A DNA stretch of 5,952 nt from Bacillota bacterium (lineage in GTDB: Bacteria > Bacillota > Dethiobacteria > Dethiobacterales > Dethiobacteraceae). A program made the translations under genes and the position numbers. The stretch covers positions 1 to 5,952 of the forward strand of contig JANKMV010000142.1 of NCBI GenBank assembly GCA_024650095.1, written 5' to 3'. The notes under the pieces are model-generated. The model had not been told where the DNA came from and did no database searches. It was given only the letters and a program-made list of their open reading frames with translations. Positions 5,069-5,952 of the stretch are shown in pieces. Numbering within the stretch: position 1 is the stretch's first letter; each line of letters starts with the position of its first letter.

Positions 5069-5842
5069 GTGAATACTTATTTTTATCACGGTAATAACAT
5101 TATAAACAAAATTAAGACCAACTATGGTGCATTGGAAAATGAGCTTGAGCCGTTTTATACACATTGCTATCAGCCCTTTCATACGGCATTAATGAAGATC
5201 GACGGTATTGAGGATGCGAGTGTTTGTGAAAAAGTACGAATTTTGAATGTCTATTATAATGACGTTGAAGAATTTGAAAGACGCTATGCCATTAAATCTC
5301 AGTCCAAATTTAGATCAACTATCCTTGAGGAATTCAATGGTTATTTATTTAAAGACTTGCCGGAGATTAAGGAATTGCAGCTAGATTTTTTTAATAAAGG
5401 CATCTATGCAGGGCTAAAAATAGATCATAGAGGGCAAATAGCCATTCTCACCAAGGATGTTGATTTTTGTATTGGTAAACGATTTGTCTTAACATTGGAC
5501 CGCCAACACTTAGAGGTAATTATTCCTCTGGTGGCGGTTGAAGTCAAGACGTATCTTGATGCCACCATGTACAATGAAGTTCAGTATTCAATGCAGACAA
5601 TAAAAAATGCTACACCCAATGTCAGGGCCTATTTACTCATGGAGCGTAATGAAGTAAAAGAGGATAAAATTATTGCGAGTAAGGCAGATTCCCCTCTAGA
5701 TGAAATCTTTGTTGTGAGGGGTCGACGGGACCATGAGATTGATGATAAAACAGTCTATCAATTTTATTCGGAGGTCTGTACAACGCTCCGCACAAATTTA
5801 AAAACAGGACTAAAAATGCCAGGGCGCCTGTTTAATCCTTAA
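5069..5842 (+). CDS. Type II restriction endonuclease, PD-(D/E)xK fold, Bpu10I-like
   Basis: This protein probably cuts unmethylated DNA at the site protected by the divergent methyltransferase. I chose GTG at 5069 (257 residues), because GGGAG (5056-5060) lies 8 bases upstream and a promoter start near 5039 leaves a normal leader. The in-frame GTG at 5054 would add five residues but has no SD site and only about 15 leader bases. In the 257-residue numbering, KFRSTILEEFNGYLF (80-94) supplies an acidic helix, VDF gives Asp132, and VAVEVKTYLD (155-164) gives Glu158 and Lys160: an E-D-ExK active site. The KFRSTILEEF and EVKTYLD patterns resemble what I recall of Bpu10I-family endonucleases, but I could not verify this by search. 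There is no signal peptide or membrane segment. Endonuclease function is well supported by the adjacent methyltransferase; family and recognition site are less certain. Confidence 0.78.
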   Translation: MNTYFYHGNNIINKIKTNYGALENELEPFYTHCYQPFHTALMKIDGIEDASVCEKVRILNVYYNDVEEFERRYAIKSQSKFRSTILEEFNGYLFKDLPEIKELQLDFFNKGIYAGLKIDHRGQIAILTKDVDFCIGKRFVLTLDRQHLEVIIPLVAVEVKTYLDATMYNEVQYSMQTIKNATPNVRAYLLMERNEVKEDKIIASKADSPLDEIFVVRGRRDHEIDDKTVYQFYSEVCTTLRTNLKTGLKMPGRLFNP

Positions 5843-5952
5843 AATATAGTTGCTGTGTTGAAGGCGGAAGCAATAGACGCGCTCCCACTATTGCATACAT
5901 AGTTATGTTAATGCAATTTAACTCAACATAGGCATAAAAAAGCGAGACTGAC
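5843..5952. other. Non-coding tail with overlapping small inverted repeats; possible weak terminator
   Basis: No gene is seen here. GCAATAG (5870-5876) pairs with CTATTGC (5888-5894) around 11 bases. Overlapping it, ATTGCATACAT (5890-5900) can pair with 5905-5917 around AGTT, with a 2-base bulge, and is followed by only TTT. TGTTGA (5856-5861) and TCAACA (5923-5928) form a wider dyad. The final bases AAAAAAGCGAGACTGAC look like the first arm of an A-tailed bidirectional terminator such as the one at 3761-3805, cut off by the window end. None is a clear terminator for the endonuclease gene. Confidence 0.3.

Overview
The window looks like chromosomal DNA from a low-to-moderate GC Firmicute, probably a clostridial lineage. 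This rests on strong AGGAGG-type Shine-Dalgarno (SD) sites, TTG and GTG starts, sigma-A-like promoters, T-tailed intrinsic terminators and the protein families present. I could not run a database search, so the species is not assigned.

Left part (1-3805): an osmoprotectant-uptake locus. It opens with the C-terminal half of a regulator made of a coiled coil plus a TrkA-C (RCK_C) domain, best explained as a BusR-like repressor. A 331-base intergenic region follows. It holds a sigma-A promoter inside a widely spaced inverted repeat (candidate operator), then a structured leader with an intrinsic terminator whose 3' arm can instead pair with an upstream segment (riboswitch-like attenuator). Downstream come three tightly packed genes for a glycine betaine/proline-type ABC importer: lipoprotein binding protein, ProW/OpuAB-like permease, and ProV/OpuAA-like ATPase with two C-terminal CBS domains. 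The operon ends at a strong hairpin terminator. RCK_C domains of BusR and CBS domains of OpuA/OpuC ATPases are known c-di-AMP receptors, so the same second messenger may control both synthesis and activity of this transporter.

Right part (3811-5952): a compact Type II restriction-modification pair. A beta-class N4-cytosine/N6-adenine DNA methyltransferase is on the minus strand, convergent with the transporter operon. A PD-(D/E)xK restriction endonuclease, resembling the Bpu10I family, is on the plus strand. They are divergent, and their extended -10 promoters face each other and overlap by two bases, so the polymerases should exclude one another. No controller (C) protein gene is visible. 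The last 110 bases are non-coding and hold small inverted repeats, possibly including the first arm of another terminator cut by the window edge.

The most interesting points are the layered control region before the betaine transporter (operator plus attenuator) and the face-to-face promoter of the restriction-modification pair.
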